The notes below the pieces were generated by a model, which did not search any database, was not told where the DNA came from, and saw nothing but the letters and a program-made list of their open reading frames with translations. A DNA stretch of 34,273 nucleotides, from contig CAZFAT010000283.1 of NCBI GenBank assembly GCA_964517075.1, forward strand, positions 1 to 34,273, written 5' to 3'. Positions 33,685 to 34,273 of the stretch are shown in pieces (the first letter of the stretch is position 1; each line of letters begins with the position of its first letter). Origin of the DNA: CAZFAT01 sp964517075. Its GTDB lineage: Bacteria > Acidobacteriota > Vicinamibacteria > Vicinamibacterales > SCN-69-37. Both the position numbers and the translations under genes were made by a program.

Positions 33685-33707
33685 GACTGCCTCCGGGATG
33701 CGAGGTG

Positions 33708-33713
33708 ATTCTA
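33708..33713 (-). promoter_or_regulatory. Candidate -10 (TAGAAT) for the dehydrogenase subunit operon
   Basis: TAGAAT on the minus strand lies 23 nt before the ATG at 33684 and leaves room for the GGAGG site in the leader. The divergent gene has the same hexamer at 33746-33751. Confidence 0.45.
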
Positions 33714-33745
33714 CGCGCAAGTCCCTTCCCTGGAGCCGCCGCCTG

Positions 33746-33751
33746 TAGAAT
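33746..33751 (+). promoter_or_regulatory. Candidate -10 (TAGAAT) for the alpha/beta hydrolase gene
   Basis: TAGAAT lies 22 nt before the ATG at 33774. It is the same hexamer as at 33708-33713 on the other strand. Confidence 0.45.
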
Positions 33752-33773
33752 CTCCTCGTCTGCCGAGGTGCCC

Positions 33774-34273
33774 ATGCCCCTGCGATCTGTCCGCGCGATC
33801 GTTCTGTTCCTGCTCGCCCTTGGCGTGGCCCGACCCCTGGCCCAGCAGGCGCCTGCCCCGGCTGCGCCCCCCGAGAGCGGCGCGGTGCCTCAGGGTCAGC
33901 CGGTCGTCTTTCTCTGGCCCAACGGCGCGCCCGGCTCGGAAGCGCGCAAGGACGAGCCTGAGACCATCAAGGCCGAGACGGTGCTCAACGTGCACCATCC
34001 GTCGCTCGTCGTCTTTCTGCCGCCGAAAGGCCTCGCCACCGGCGTCGCGCTGATTCTGGGCCCGGGAGGCGGGCATACCAGCTTGTGGATCGTGCACGAG
34101 GGCTACCACCCAGCGCGCGCGCTCGCGGCCAACGGCATCGCCACGTTCGTACTGAAGAACCGGCTGCAGAGCTCCGGCTACCGCTTCGACGTCGAGGGTC
34201 TCGCGGACATGCAGCGCGCCATCCGTCTCGTTCGCAGCCGCGCGGCCGAGTGGGGCGTGGATCCCGGCAAGGT
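33774..34273 (+). CDS. Secreted alpha/beta hydrolase (acetyl-esterase/xylan-esterase-like), 3' end outside window
   Basis: The gene starts at the ATG at 33774 (GAGGTG upstream) and runs off the right edge after 166 complete codons. A signal peptide (AIVLFLLALGVARPLAQ) is followed by a Pro/Ala linker. The mature part begins VVFLWPNGAPGSEARKDEPE, a stretch typical of exported acetyl esterases of the BD-FAE/Axe type. GVALILGPGGGHTSLWIVHE is the oxyanion-hole strand, and GLADMQRAIRLVRSRAAEWG followed by VDPGK leads to the nucleophile elbow, which lies just beyond the window. It likely deacetylates sugars or polysaccharides in the periplasm. Confidence 0.85.
   Translation, partial: MPLRSVRAIVLFLLALGVARPLAQQAPAPAAPPESGAVPQGQPVVFLWPNGAPGSEARKDEPETIKAETVLNVHHPSLVVFLPPKGLATGVALILGPGGGHTSLWIVHEGYHPARALAANGIATFVLKNRLQSSGYRFDVEGLADMQRAIRLVRSRAAEWGVDPGK

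Overview
This is high-GC bacterial chromosomal DNA that most resembles an Acidobacteriota genome, probably class Vicinamibacteria. The evidence is an 819-residue orphan permease of the acidobacterial duplicated type (ADOP), a PVC/Acidobacteria-type membrane-bound dehydrogenase with a C-terminal haem domain, many exported enzymes with glycine/arginine-rich inserts, and families of short intergenic palindromes. I saw no rRNA, tRNA, CRISPR array, integrase or transposase gene. The window cuts a gene at each end.

Left region (1-9502): two redox gene clusters run back to back from a 189-bp intergenic region. Leftward are a beta-propeller/HEAT/cytochrome c dehydrogenase and a Tat-exported TIM-barrel sugar isomerase/epimerase-like protein. 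Rightward is a tight five-gene cluster: a haem-HhH protein, a dihaem cytochrome c, a PQQ-type quinoprotein dehydrogenase, a DUF305 protein and an LVIVD-like beta-propeller protein. The genes are joined by short gaps or an ATGA overlap. The first gene on each side appears to be leaderless, with a -10 hexamer exactly 6 nt before the start codon.

Middle (9503-23030): a very large secreted subtilase carries two TIG-like and six copies of a roughly 88-residue repeat. It is followed by the ADOP permease, an S9 peptidase, and a sulfotransferase-like/class IV aminotransferase gene pair. Then come a secreted alpha/beta hydrolase, a secreted two-domain protein followed by a 129-bp hairpin element, and an outer-membrane barrel-like protein.

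Right (23031-34273): two divergent exported sulfatases, a small outer-membrane protein, a decayed TMEM175 (DUF1211) remnant, an ABC transporter ATPase/permease pair with a foldable leader, a frameshifted gene remnant, and an unrecognised secreted protein. They are followed by an orphan sugar-type binding protein, a GMC oxidoreductase with its gluconate-dehydrogenase-subunit-3-like partner, and the start of an alpha/beta hydrolase.

Most of the proteins act outside the cytoplasm. Sulfatases, peptidases, esterase-like hydrolases, quinoprotein and flavoprotein dehydrogenases and c-type cytochromes together suggest breakdown of complex organic matter, with periplasmic oxidation feeding electrons to cytochromes. 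This physiological reading is inference.
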